Source of the DNA: Anagrus nilaparvatae
Taxonomy: Eukaryota; Arthropoda; Insecta; Hymenoptera; Mymaridae
Assembly (NCBI GenBank): GCA_022575985.1
Contig: JAKSXM010000231.1
Coordinates: 22,916,501-22,980,500, forward strand
DNA length: 64,000 nt
Direction of reading: 5' to 3'
The notes under the pieces were generated by a model. That model had not been told where the DNA came from. It did not search any database and was given only the letters and a program-made list of their open reading frames with translations. The position numbers were made by a program, and so were the translations under genes. Of this stretch, positions 1 to 11,672 are shown one piece after another (the first letter of the stretch is position 1; each line of letters opens with the position of its first letter).

Positions 1-1280
1 TAAAAGAAATGAAGAAAATATTGCACAAACTTGAAAATATAATTTGAGAATCAAATAAGTTTACTTTAAATTAAAATGAAATATAATTTTTCTATTATAA
101 AGGTAAAATATTAAATATTGCAAAAAATGTACAATAATTTCCTTAATTAGAATTGAATGAATAACCGTTAATGAGACAGTGACAGCAGCAAAGACCAACA
201 GCTTGAGCGATGAAAATGAATTTGACTGCATATGTTTTTGAATGGCAGCTGTTTACTGACAAGTGACAAGACCGCTTTCCCAATACCAGTACTGCAACGT
301 TATGATGAACCTATGTAACATCAAGATAATTAATATTTTGTTTAATTATACAAAATGTATGTTAATTTTTGATAACAAAGTAATTTAAAATTTATTAAAA
401 AATAAAAATAAGAAATTGAATCAGAAGTAAATCAAATTAAAAATTTAATTAATGATAAAATTTAATTCTTTTGAATAAATAGATTTCAATTTTGAAAAAT
501 TAAACGTGATTGAGTTTAAATAATAAAATTAATTTAAAATTTTCAAATTATATAGTATTAAAATTTATTAAAAAAAGAAAAAAATTTTGATTTTTAAATC
601 GCTAGTAGTAGTGTAAAAAAGAAAGATTTAAAATACAAACAAATGACCAGTATATAAAAAGTCCACCTCAGCTAATAAAATTAACATAACACATTCTATG
701 GTGAAATGAAGCTTATTTGTTTATCATAAAATATAATTTAAAAATTTGATTCAAAAAACAATAATAAATGTGTGAAAATATTAATGAATTTACACACAAA
801 TAAAATTTTAATTTTAGTATTAATTTTATTGTAAAAAAAAGAAAAATTTTAAATATTAATAAAGCAGAAAAATATATAGCTTTATTTCACCATGACAAAT
901 ATTACTTAACTTAAAATTTGCTGTCTGCTGTAAAGCGCTTTCCCCCTCTCGAAGAAGCAACAAATATAGCGTGATAATGATAGATGATTATAAGTTGGAG
1001 TAAGATGCCTTAAATAACTTTCTTGTCTGCTGTATAACGCCTTCTTTTGAACAGGAAAAAGAAATTTTTCAATGTCGCGTGATATTTTGGTTCCTGTTAA
1101 ATTTGCAAATTTAGTTATTTTAAAAATCCTGTCACCGGTAAATGAGTTTGGCCAACAGGCTAAGCCCGAATTAAAATATCCTCGTTTTGGGTTTATTCAC
1201 CAAAACACTACACTAAGTGCATTAGTGCTGACATCGGGAATTCTGATTACGAATAATTCTGACTATTAATGACTCAAAAG
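1..1280. other. Gene-free AT-rich stretch
   Basis: No convincing coding region is present; the short open frame at 1072-1269 has no recognisable motif. The only structure is a diverged direct repeat: the word GTCTGCTGTA occurs near 923 and again near 1024, each followed by a CGC/CTTT-containing segment. Confidence 0.6.
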
Positions 1281-1289
1281 TTTACTTTG

Positions 1290-1558
1290 ATGACCTTGAA
1301 TGACCTTGAGTATTTTTATGATTATTATGAATGACTTTTTCACCCCCCCCCCCTAGAAACTTCAATTTTTCACCCCCCCCTAAAAACGTCAATATTTCAT
1401 ATCCCCCCCTAAAAGCGTCACTTTTTCATCCCCTTCCCCTTTTTTAACATCCTGAGTATTTTTATGGGGAATTTGAAAGACATTGGGGTGCATATTGATG
1501 ACCATTAATGACCTGTAGTATTTTTATAAAGACTTAACACGACACTGGAGTTTGTTTA
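1290..1558. repeat. Degenerate repeat with C-rich modules
   Basis: The phrase TGACCTTGAGTATTTTTATG recurs in variants near 1300, 1450 and 1507, and again near 3205-3230 beyond the foldback element. The foldback therefore interrupts an older repeat tract. At about 1340-1440 a C-rich module with the pattern CCCCCCC-TAAAAACGTCA-TTTTTCA is repeated three or four times. A similar copy lies near 61,925. Confidence 0.5.
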
Positions 1559-3147
1559 AGGGTAATTCCATGGATAAATAGCATAAAATGGAACGCGAGG
1601 TCTCAGAATTATAAAATTTTATTTTTATTCGAAAAAACTACTTAAAATTAGATGATTCACCAAATTTGAAGGTTTTTTATAGACTTTTAAGAGAGTTATG
1701 CTGTTCTTAAGTTTTTTGGTAAAATTGCTCTCCTCAGCCACCATTTTTGAAAGTTCCGTAAAAAAGCTCCGGAAAACGTTAAAAAATAAAAAAAAAAAAA
1801 GGTTTTCGATGTAAAATTTGATGAGCAATTCGAATTTTCAGTCAGATTTTCCCCTTTCTGTGTCGATTCGCGGTAAAATTCAAATTTCTGCCCCAAATTT
1901 GACAACTTTAAGTGAAAATAGCTGAAAGGCTTCCCACTGAAAAAAAAATTTTTTCTTTTGAAATTTTTCCAAAAGTTCATATATATTATAGAAAAAATTT
2001 TCCTGAGGTTTTTGATATAAGAGAGAGTTTTTGATATAATGCTGATTTTAGTGAATTTTTCAATTTTCTCATTTTGGACTTGTTAGTTATTTTGCTAATT
2101 TCCCGCTTAGTCACGTGACTTAATGAAAATCTGACAAAAAAATTGAATTTTACAAGGGTATAGTAATTTTGGTAGCCTTAGAATGATACATCTCAATTTG
2201 ACAAAATAATTAAAATTAATTATAAAAATTTAATAAAAATGAATATTTTTAAAAAGGGATTTTCTTAATTTTTTTACATTTTTAGCCTTTAAATCATGAA
2301 AAATCTAAAAATAGAAGTACTTCTTTTGGGGAAACAAAAATTAGTTTTACTAATAATGAAAAATAATTTTTTTTTTAAGTCTAGAGTTTATTTTTTATCG
2401 AAATGTCTATAAATGATTAAAAAAGTACACAAAAATCAATAAAATCAGATTTTTCAATTTTCATTTTTTCTATATTTTTAAAATCAATTTTATTTATTTT
2501 GTCAAATTGAGATGTATCATTCTAAGGCTACGAAAGTTACTATACCCTTGTGAAATTTCCTGCAGAATTCAATTTTTTTGTCAGATTTTCATTTGGTCAC
2601 GTGACTAAGCGGGAAATTAGCAAAATAACTAACAAGTCAAAAATGAGAAAATTAAAAAATTCACTAAAATCAGCATTACTCTCTTATATCAAAAATTACT
2701 CTCAGGAAAATTTTTTCTATGATATATATGAACTTTTGGAAAAATTTCACAAGAAAAAATTTTTTTTTCAGTGGAAAGCCTTTCAGCTATTTTCACTTAA
2801 AGTTGTCAAATTTGGGGCAGAAATTTGAATTTTCCTGCGAATGGGCACAGAATGGGGAAAATCTGACTGAAAATTTGAATTCCTCATCAAATTTTACATC
2901 GAAAATCTTTTTTCTTTTATTCTTTAACGTTTTCCGGAGCTTTTTTACGGAACTTTCAAAAATGGTGGCTGAGGAGAGCAATTTTACCAAAAAACTTAAG
3001 AACAGCATAACTCTCTTAAAAATCTATAAAAAACCTTTATATTTGGTGAATCATCTAATTTTAAGTAGTTTTTTCGAATAAAAATAAAATTTTTTAATTC
3101 TGAGATCTCGCGTTCCATTTTGTGCTATTTATCCATGGAATTACCCT
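1559..3147. mobile_element. Long foldback (inverted-repeat) DNA element
   Basis: The two ends are long inverted copies of each other. Left arm about 1559-2215 and right arm about 2490-3147 match almost base for base, starting AGGGTAATTCCATGG, around a roughly 270-bp centre. A 3-bp TTA lies directly outside each end (1556-1558 and 3148-3150), consistent with a target-site duplication. The open frames on both strands (1625-1980, 2550-3081) are mirror images of each other and are not genes. Such long terminal inverted repeats are typical of non-autonomous foldback elements. The superfamily is not clear; a 3-bp duplication is compatible with Academ-like and some other cut-and-paste types. Confidence 0.8.
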
Positions 3148-3438
3148 TTAGATAACCTTTAATATGTATCTAATGATTATAAATGGTTTTGAAGTTTGTT
3201 GTAATGGCCTTGAATATTTTTATGATACCTTGAATAACATATGGGCTGATTTTAATGTTATTTAGTTTTTTTATTATAACCTCGAATTACTGTAAATTTT
3301 AAGGTAATCAGGTGAAGCCCATATTTAGTGCTATGATGAATTTCAGACTCTTAGTACAAATTATCGGTTACTTGGTATTTAGTTTAAGTAGGGAATGTCA
3401 TAAAATGATAATAATCATAAAAGAAATTTGCTACTTAA

Positions 3439-3497
3439 AAGGGGAGTTCAATAGATTTGGAACACCAAACGGTTATGAACGGTATTGAACTCCCCTT
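3439..3497. repeat. Perfect 15-bp inverted repeat (hairpin)
   Basis: AAGGGGAGTTCAATA at 3439-3453 is matched exactly by its complement at 3483-3497, with a 29-nt loop. It may be a minimal transposon derivative. The stem is short for a microRNA precursor and does not extend into the loop. Confidence 0.55.
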
Positions 3498-3612
3498 GTG
3501 AATCTTGTTATAGAATTACTAAAATTCAAAAATATAAGTAAAAGTAAATATCTGTATAGGAAATACATATTTAACCCACAGCGGCAACATATTTAGAATA
3601 CCGGATTAAACA

Positions 3613-4133
3613 TTCTATGATCACCAATTTAAACACTGCGAAAGTTTTGAGATCTAAAACAAAACTTTACGCAAGTTATGAGGGCTAATTAAAAAAAAAA
3701 ATATTACTTATAAAATTTTAAGATCTCATAAAAAACTTTCAATTTATTTCCACAAATTATAAATAAAGGCTTTCATTTTCACAAATGAATACAATGTATC
3801 AATTAATTATTATTCAATTAAAATAAAAAAAAAATTTAATTAAAAAAATTCCACTTGCCAGGTATAATTGGAAGCGGCTATTTCTGTAGATTTTTTTTTT
3901 GTTTTTCATTAAAATTAATTTTTTTTTTATTTTAATTAAGTAATTAATTGATATATTGTATTCATTTGTAATGAAGCCTTTATTTATAATTTGTGGAAAT
4001 AAATTGAAAGTTTTTTATGAGATCTTAAAATTTTATAAGTAATATTTTTTTTTTAATTAGCCCTCATAACTTGCGTAAAGTTTTGTTTTAGATCTCAAAA
4101 GTTTCGCAGCGTTTAAAATTGGTGATCATAGAA
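3613..4133. mobile_element. Foldback MITE of about 520 bp
   Basis: Two arms of about 240 bp are inverted copies: left from TTCTATGATCACCAATTT, right ending in the complement. They are separated by about 45 bp around 3850-3890. Matching internal words include GATCTAAAACAAAACTTTACG and its complement. No coding sequence is present. No clear target duplication was found, so the exact ends are uncertain by a few bases. Confidence 0.7.
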
Positions 4134-4139
4134 GATTCA

Positions 4140-4860
4140 GTATAAAATTGTCACAAATTACATATACAATTAATCATTAATAATAATAAAATAAATAGAC
4201 AGTGACAATACAATCAGGTGCACTTGCGTAACTTTACATGTGAATGTATTTTGGGAGATCTCATTCATTTCACATAAGCATACTTCTATATTAATAAAAA
4301 AAATTTTATTATTAATTTTGAAGTTTTTAGAAAAAAAAATTTTTTCGAATAATTTGTTTTTATTATTTACTATTATAAATTATTACTAGAATAATTTATT
4401 TTTTTAGATTTGTATAAATTTTAAATAAAATGTAAATACGAAGAATGGAAATTGTGTTTTTAAAAATTTTTTGATAATACAGATTTCAATCTCCGTGAGC
4501 TGTTGACAGCTGCTCCAAAACCCAAAATCCCCACTTTTTAAAAACCTTTTTTATCTTTCTCAAAAGTCGAGTTTGCAAATATTTTCTAACTTATTTTTAA
4601 TTTTTTAATAATGCTAAATTCAGTATTTTGGAGTTACATTGGTGGTTAAAAAATTTACCTTCTGCCTTTTGTAATATTAAATTACCTGCTTTACATTGTA
4701 ATTCAATAAGGTAAAAATATTATATTTATTTATTTTTTGCTACTTTCCAAGCATGTATATAAATTATGGATGAATTCAATTGTTATGCACAGATTATTTT
4801 CAATTGATGTTTAAATAATAATTTATAATTGCAGATAATTGGTAGATAAACTAGTATATT
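4140..4860. other. Gene-free AT-rich stretch
   Basis: No open frame of interest and no obvious repeat apart from short A and T runs. Confidence 0.5.
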
Positions 4861-4872
4861 ATAAAGTTATAA

Positions 4873-5480
4873 ACGCTGCCGCCGCTGACGCTGACGTCGC
4901 CGCTGTCGCCTGAGCCCTTTGGGACAAATGGACCTTTTGGGCCAATCTGGTCCTTTTGGGCCAAAATGGACCTTTTGGGCCAATGGGGTCCTTTTGGCCC
5001 AATGTGGTCCTTTTGGGCCAATCTGGTCCTTTTGGGCCATAATGGACCTTTTGGGCCAATGGGGTCCTTTTGGTCCAATGTGGTCCTTTTGGGCCAATCT
5101 GGTCCTTTTGGAACAAAATGGACCTTTTGGGCTAATGTGGACCTTTTGGGCCAATCTGGTCTTTTTGGGACAAAATGGACCTTTTGGGCCAATCTGATCC
5201 TTTTGGGCCAAAATGGACCTTTTGGGCCAATGTGGTCCTTTTGGTCCAATGTGGTCCTTTTGGGCCAATCTGGTCCTTTTGGGCCAAAATGGACCTTTTG
5301 GGCCAATGTGGTCCTTTTGGATCAAAATGGACCTTTTGGGCCAATCTGGTCTTTTTTGGCCAAAATGGACCTTTTGGGCCAATGTGGTCCTTTTGGGGCA
5401 GAATGGTCCTTTTGGGCCAAAGTGGTCCTTTTGGGCCAAAGTGGTCCTTTTGGGCCAATGTGGTCCTTATGGGCCAATCC
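4873..5480. repeat. 19-bp minisatellite with GC-rich leader
   Basis: About 29 tandem copies of a 19-bp unit of the type CCTTTTGGGCCAATCTGGT run from about 4914 to 5475. The part after GGCCAA varies (ATCTGG, AAATGG, TGTGG). Directly before it, 4873-4913 is a GC-rich tract of GCTGAC and GCCGCT words. Because 19 is not a multiple of 3, each reading frame cycles through all three phases every 57 bp, and the unit contains almost no stops. Several overlapping frames on both strands therefore stay open for 90-190 codons. I treat these as by-products of the repeat rather than genes. Confidence 0.9.
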
Positions 5481-5484
5481 GTTT

Positions 5485-6015
5485 TTTTCTATATTTAACC
5501 AATTATTATAAAGTTGTTTTTTTTATGTTTTAATATAATCTATATTTTTTATACTTTTTTAAGTTTAAAATATAAGTAAAAATAGAAAAATCAAATTTTT
5601 TATTTTTTTAAAAATATTTTGACTAAATTGCAAATGTTAACTAACACATCTTTATACTACATACAACCATCTAAAATTATACTAATACACTTTTTTTAGG
5701 TTTATTTATCATTTATGTGCATATTTTAATACAGAGTTGTACCTAAAAAATTTTTTTTTTATTTTGAAACTATAAATATTTTACCTTTTTATGGTAAAAA
5801 ACAGATTTTTTTTTTCATTCAGCAGCTAAAAAAATTGAATTTTTTTTTGGATCTCGGTAGCCTATTATTTAGTATACACAAAAACGGTCATTTTCCATCC
5901 AGCAGAATTTTTTTTCGTAAGAAATTGCGTTGAAGCCGATTTTTGGCCACTTTTTTTTTTTACTACACTGTGGTACGTCTTGCAAGTGATTATAAAAATA
6001 TACTATCGCAATACT
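5485..6015. other. Gene-free T-rich stretch
   Basis: Homopolymer-rich sequence with no supported gene. The short open frame at 5943-6131 runs into the GC-rich terminal motif described next and is not credible. Confidence 0.5.
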
Positions 6016-6027
6016 TCAATCACTCTG

Positions 6028-6071
6028 CGGGGGTCGGCGCGCGAAGCGTGCAGGGGGCAGAGCCCCCTAGT
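6028..6071 (+). mobile_element. Helitron-like 3' terminus
   Basis: A GC-rich patch (GGGGGTCGGCGCGCGAAGCG) is followed by a perfect 7-bp hairpin, AGGGGGC-AGA-GCCCCCT (6052-6068), and CTAG at 6067-6070 followed by T. Helitrons characteristically end in CTRR just after a GC-rich hairpin and insert between A and T. Here the hairpin overlaps the CTAG, which is tighter than usual. A closely related GC-rich end lies in the opposite orientation near 48,260. The 5' end was not located. Confidence 0.4.
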
Positions 6072-6449
6072 ATAAATATTTATGTGTACAGTAGTATATT
6101 TATTTATTACATTATCAAGTCTATGTTATGAATTAACTAGTATTTTGTTTAAAAAGATGTTCTAAAAACTCAAAAGTCATAGTATTATCTCTTACCTGAT
6201 AGAACTTAGTGGCTATAATGACTCCTTCATATACTTATATTTTCCAAGCGATGCTTTAGACCTATCATCAGATAGAGAATTCTTAGCAATCGATGATCTA
6301 TAACTTCATGCATCAAGATTCTGAGGTTGACCATGGAGTTATACAAAAAAAAAATGAATCTACGCTAAGATAATTTTATTCAAAAACTGAATTTATTAAG
6401 AAATTATTTATTCTTTAAGTTCGTACTAATTTTATATTTCTTTTACAAA

Positions 6450-6560
6450 AACCAGCTTCGTAGCGCGGTAGTATAATGTTTATACGTTCGCTTTTAAAAG
6501 TTAAGCCAAGTTGAGTGCGGTCGGTAACTGGGTGGGTTTTCGTATAGAAAGTATACTTAA
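6450..6560 (+). pseudogene. 5S rRNA-like fragment (5S pseudogene or SINE head)
   Basis: From 6498 the sequence AAGTTAAGCCAAGTTGAGTG continues into GCGGT..GGTAA.TGG.TGGGT. Ungapped, this follows the middle of animal 5S rRNA (the box A, intermediate element and box C region): by eye about 33 of 45 positions match. The CGTTCG at 6485-6490 also sits exactly seven bases before AAGTTAAG, as CGTCCG does in 5S. The 3' end of 5S is not recognisable. It is either a diverged 5S pseudogene or the promoter of a 5S-derived SINE. The 92-codon open frame on the minus strand across it is fortuitous. Confidence 0.5.
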
Positions 6561-6689
6561 CGTTATACGCTGTTTGGTTAGGATCGTGTTTTTCGGCATA
6601 GTGTTTAAAAGAAAAATCAAACACTATGAAGAAAACATGTATCCGGGCTGATCTCGAAGTAGGTTTTCTGCAGTTTTCCTGCTTCACGG

Positions 6690-9600
6690 GCATTATAATT
6701 ATAATGTTCGGGTGAATGCGATTTCAGTTTAACATCTTAAGGGGCCTTGGAAAGGTCGTGAAACTACCTTGCCGACAAATTTGGTTTTTTCTATCTTTCT
6801 CGCGATTTTGATTTAATTAAAAAAAAATAGTCTCTTGCAATTATTGCAAGTATTGTAATCTTGCAATTACTAGCGAAATCAATCAACTTTCAAGCATCAC
6901 ATGTATCAATGCAACCAACCTACCTTCAGCAATGGGCAGTTTAGTTTCTCTTTCAACAAGAGATGTTTTAAATGGTAAATATTTAATCAGTGAAAATACA
7001 TACCTTAAACATTTTGTAATAATAATTTAAAATTTTTTGCAGATAAAGCTAAGAAAAATACAAGCTACCATCTATCCATGAAATTAAGTAAGGAAAGAAA
7101 ATAATCTTCTCCTATCAGAATTATTGCTCGAGCCTCGTATTTAAAAAAAAACTTTGACAAATTCGTCTCATTTAGAAAATTTCAAGCCTAATTCGAAGCA
7201 TACAAGGTGCTTAAGGTAAACCATGCTTTTGCAGTCATACCAAGTCAGAACATTTTTTTTATTGTTTTAAAACTGTATTATCTAGACCTCTATAAGGCAT
7301 ATTTGGATTTAATTTTTTGAAATTTCTTGTCACATTAAATTTTAGTAAATATATCATATTTTTATTAACTGTTAATAATATATTATGACACAAGAGCATA
7401 AAATTTTAACATTGTTAACGATTGTTTTTTGTCATTCTATATGTAAATTCTTGTGTAAATCATATTCGAAACCTTTTATGTGTATAAAAATACACCTAAT
7501 TGTCATAAAACCAAAAATAAAATTTTTTATTTTATTAAGGTGAGAAAAATCTTTTTTTAACTGTGTAATAATAAAGCTTTTAAAATATAAGGATGATAAT
7601 AAATTTTTTATAACTTGTAATTTAATGTTTAATATTTTGTATATTATAGTTGTAAAAATGTATTATAAATTCAGAAAATATTGAAATATTATCAGATACA
7701 TAAAAAATTGTAATGAAAATAACTACGTAGTATACTTAGTAAATATTATGCATATATTACCATTACATTTTAAAACAGTAAAGTATATCTAATTTACAGT
7801 TAAACAATTTTTGTCGTTTACATATTCATCAATTTATTAATCAGCGTAGCAATATTTATTTTAAAGATTTCATATTCATATTTAAATGGTATTTGTCACA
7901 TTGAAAATGAAAATATTGTAAAAAAAATCTGATTTTATGCAAATAAAAAAATTATGTACAAGATAATAAACAACATATTTATAATAGTGTAAAAATATTT
8001 TTCAAAAGGGCTTTATTTTATAACAATTTTTATTAATTTACGGAATAAGAATATAGCGATCTGATGCCATACATACAATTTTGACCTAATATAATGAGAA
8101 TTTTTATAAAAAGAGGAATTTTTTCCCCTTTTTTTAATTGATTTTGGACAAATTATTAAATTAATAGATATTATTTTGAAATTTTTGTCACGTAAAAAAG
8201 TTTTATGAGTTGGAAATCAGTTCTAAAGGGCTAAAGTACAGGAACAAAAATATGCTGATAGCCTAATAGTTTTAGCATATATTGAGTACTAAATAGAATT
8301 ATCAAGGCTGATTAAAACTTTTTCAGAATTATCTAAGTTAAAAGATTTGAAGGCTTTGCATGCTAAATATGCTTTATATGATTAGTTTTCCATATTTATT
8401 TTCAGTGTATTTCATTGGCTACAAATTTTTGAAATTGTTAAATGATTATATTATTGTAAAGAATTATCATATAGATAATTTTATGCATTAATTTTATATT
8501 TTATAGATTTAAATAATTTAAGGAAAAAAAATAAATAATATTCGCATGAAATTACATAAATAAAGTTCTACTCTTAAAAATTAATAAATACAGCGTATTA
8601 ACAAAAAAAAAAAAAATAATTTTAATTTGCAATGTCATTTAATTAATTTTTGTGCATGTATAATAGTTAAAAAAAATTTCGTGAAAATGATTTTTTTGTG
8701 TGGTGAATTGTAATTTAATTGATGGTGTAAGGTATTCAAAAATTAACTAACGTATATTTTAAAATTTCAAATAATTTTATTATTTGAAAATAATTCAATA
8801 AAATTTCAATCAATTCAATAATTTAATTAAATTTCAAACTTTAATTACTCTCAAATTTTTAACTGCATGCATTCAATTTTTTTTTTTTTTAATTGAAATT
8901 TAAGTTTTGAAATGAATTTGATTGTTTAAAAACTTTTTTACATAAAAAAAAAGTAAAGAATTTTTTCAGTTCAAGAAATTTGTTTGATACTTTTAATTAA
9001 AAAAAAATATTAAAAAATTATGAAGAAACAAAAGTTAACAAAATTTTAAAACAGTTTAATAAAATTATAATAATATTTGAAAAATAAAGCATGGATCATA
9101 ATAGAATTTACAAATTCAAGATAATCAATTAAAAGAATGCTAAATCAAAAAGTATTCGATGCATAAATTGTTATCCTATTGTAATCTGATTTACTCTCAA
9201 TTATTTTCTTACTTTATTGCTAGTATTTTATTTTGTAGCCTAGTGTCATATTTATTTATAAAAGGTATATAAAAGATAAATTTTTGCATGATAATATAAG
9301 TATTGGAATTTGCAGAATAATTTTTATGCAAATTGATATTAAAAATTTTTTATTCATGCATATTTTAGGAATTTTCATTGCATGCATAATATTTATTTTA
9401 GAATTTATATTGTAATATATTTATGAAACAATTTTAAAAATATATAATAAGTTTGATCATATCTTTAAAACATTTAAGAGAGTTATTAATTCTTTTATTT
9501 TAATAATATAAGTATGAATTGTAAATATAAGAATCATTTATTTGAAAACACCCTTAAAACTACTAATTTATAAAATTATAAATTATTTACTATAATTGAA

Positions 9601-10020
9601 AATTTCTGAAAACTTGTAATGTCAATAAATAGAAATAACCTCAAAAGAAAAAAAAAACAAAAAAAATAACAACTTGATGTCTACTTTTCTTTTATGCTAC
9701 AAGGTGAAAATTTTATGTAAAATAATAATGAATTTTTTACGAATTAACGAAAACATCATGTAAAAATAATCAATTGCATTATTATGCAAATAAATAAAAA
9801 CTTCATTGGCTCTGACCAGAGACTATCTCTGACTGTAAGTGCATGTAAAGCTAGTGTAAGGTTTGGGAGCAAAAAATTTATCTGGTTACTTTTAGTACCA
9901 ATATAATATACTAAGCCACATATGTAACTAGGAACTAGGTCTTATAAGTCGGTAAAAAACCCCTCTGAGGCCCCTTAAAGTCGGATGCAGCCGTATTATA
10001 ATTACTACAGTAGTGGTAGG
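6690..10020. mobile_element. Candidate 3.3-kb non-autonomous element, inverted-repeat ends
   Basis: Sequence near 6690-6790 and the complement of 9935-10,015 share an ordered set of words: AATTATAAT, CGG-TG-AT-CGA, TTAAGGGGCCT and CCGAC, with a 15-bp gap in one copy. This suggests diverged terminal inverted repeats. Between them lies 3.2 kb of about 80% AT sequence without any gene. TTAA abuts GGGGCC on both sides (6737-6740; 9975-9978), which could mark piggyBac- or Kolobok-type insertion. However, the inverted similarity appears to continue outside the TTAA, so the true ends are uncertain. Confidence 0.35.
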
Positions 10021-10929
10021 CATAAAATCACCTAAATCGGGGAAAATAAGGAATCAAAATTTTTTTTTTCGTTTTTTGAAGTTAAAAGGAAAAAAAACAG
10101 AACAAGTATATTTTCCTCACTTTAGCTGCACCGCATAGCCATAAATTTGCGGCAAAAAGTCCAAAAAATTCGTTTTTTTCAAATATCTCGTAAATGGCTC
10201 AAAATAGGAAGATTTAACAAAAGAGCATTTTTGATGGCGATAAAATTTTACAAAAAAAAGTTCCAGTAAAGTTTTTTTGTAAAATGCATTCTTTTTGCCA
10301 AAATAAGCGTGCAAAAAGGACGTAATATTGAACTGACAGAAAATTAGTTGCAAAGTTGCTTAATATGTAGTTATTTAAGCAGTATCGATTTTTTTTAATT
10401 GAAAATAAACAAAAGTATTAAATAAAATCATTTTGCACCACAATATTTGCGCGAGTTGTATTATGATTTTATCGATTTTTTGATGATTTTTTTTAGTTTT
10501 TTTTAATGAAAATAATAATTTTTTTTTATCAAACAATATTAAATATATGCGCGATTTGCGCGCTGAATTATAATGAAAATTTTTATGATTTTTGTAAGTT
10601 TTTTAAAAGTAATTAAACAAATAATTAATTAACGAAATAGTTGTAAGCGCCTCCATCGTTTATACTCTTGATATTTTTATAACGAAATCGAAGCAATTAC
10701 AATTCTCGCGACCCCTAGTTTGTTCAAATCATCCAAAATCTCGCTGTCATTTACGAATAGTTTTTTTTCACCTCCCTCCCTTTTATCCCCAGAAAAAAAG
10801 TCTAGAGAATTTATTCCAACATAAATTTGGTTACTAAAAATCATTTTCGAATACGCCCTATGTTTCTTTTTCATGCGCGCAAGAATCCACTCAATAGGCG
10901 TGCCTAGGCGCTTGAAGGAGAAAAACAAG

Positions 10930-11402
10930 GGGGTTTTTTAGGCCAAAAAAACGAATATTCGATAGAAAATATTCAGTTTTATAGGCTAAAAAATTTTCCA
11001 ACTTTTCCAAAATAGCGAACCAAAAAACTTGAAAAATAAACTTTTTTAACTTTACAAGGGGATTTTCTAGGGCAAAAAAAACGAATATTCGACAGAAAAT
11101 ATCTAGTTTTTTAACCTAAAAAATTTTCCGATTTTCCGATTTAGCGGACCGATTTTCCAAGATAACGGACCAAAAAAATTGAAAAAATGAACTTTTAACT
11201 TTACAAAGAGGGTTTTTAGAATAAAAAAAAACGAATATTCAGTGGAAAATATCTAGTTTTTTAACCTAAAAAATTTTCCGATTTTCCGATTTAGCGGACC
11301 GATTTTCCAAGATAACGAACCAAAAAACTTGAAAAACGAACTTTTAACTTTACATAGGGGTTTTTTAGGGCAAGAAAAACAAATATTCGGTAGAAAATAT
11401 CA
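10930..11402. repeat. Tandem repeat, about 150-bp units
   Basis: About three and a half copies of a unit begin near 10,930, 11,058, 11,208 and 11,357. Each contains ACGAATATTCG, AGAAAATAT-TAGTTTTT and AACTTTTAACTTTACA; two units carry the internal doublet CCGATTTTCCGATTTAGCGG. The last copy breaks off after the GAAAATATC word. The preceding 10,021-10,929 holds no gene; an 83-codon minus-strand frame at 10,677-10,928 has no recognisable domain. Confidence 0.75.
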
Positions 11403-11672
11403 AATTATCATATTGTATCATACAAAATATCAAATAACAAAATATCATATTCTGTTTAATTTTATGAATTATAAAATAATGAAAAGTCTATATAATTCCG
11501 AAAGTTTACTATTAGAGACTCGTGCTTTATTATGGTGTTTGTAATTAAGTTAAGCAGATTCTGAAGATAATAAATTGTTATAATATAAGCTAATTATATT
11601 TATAGTACAGCCTGTGAGCTCAATGTGAAAAAGCTGAATAAGAAAAATTATCTGTTTACTGTAAACTTTTGC

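Noticed and set aside
1625..3081. Apparently related protein frames on opposite strands (for example the shared NFWKNF-RKNFFFSGKPFSY segment)
   Set aside because: They are the two arms of the same foldback element read in mirror image.
3439..3497. microRNA precursor
   Set aside because: The stem is only 15 bp with a 29-nt unpaired loop, too short for a canonical precursor.
4851..5533. Eight overlapping long open frames on both strands
   Set aside because: All are translations of a stop-poor 19-bp tandem repeat in successive phases; the period alone explains them.
6415..6693. 92-residue minus-strand protein
   Set aside because: It overlaps a 5S rRNA-like sequence read in antisense and has no recognisable domain.
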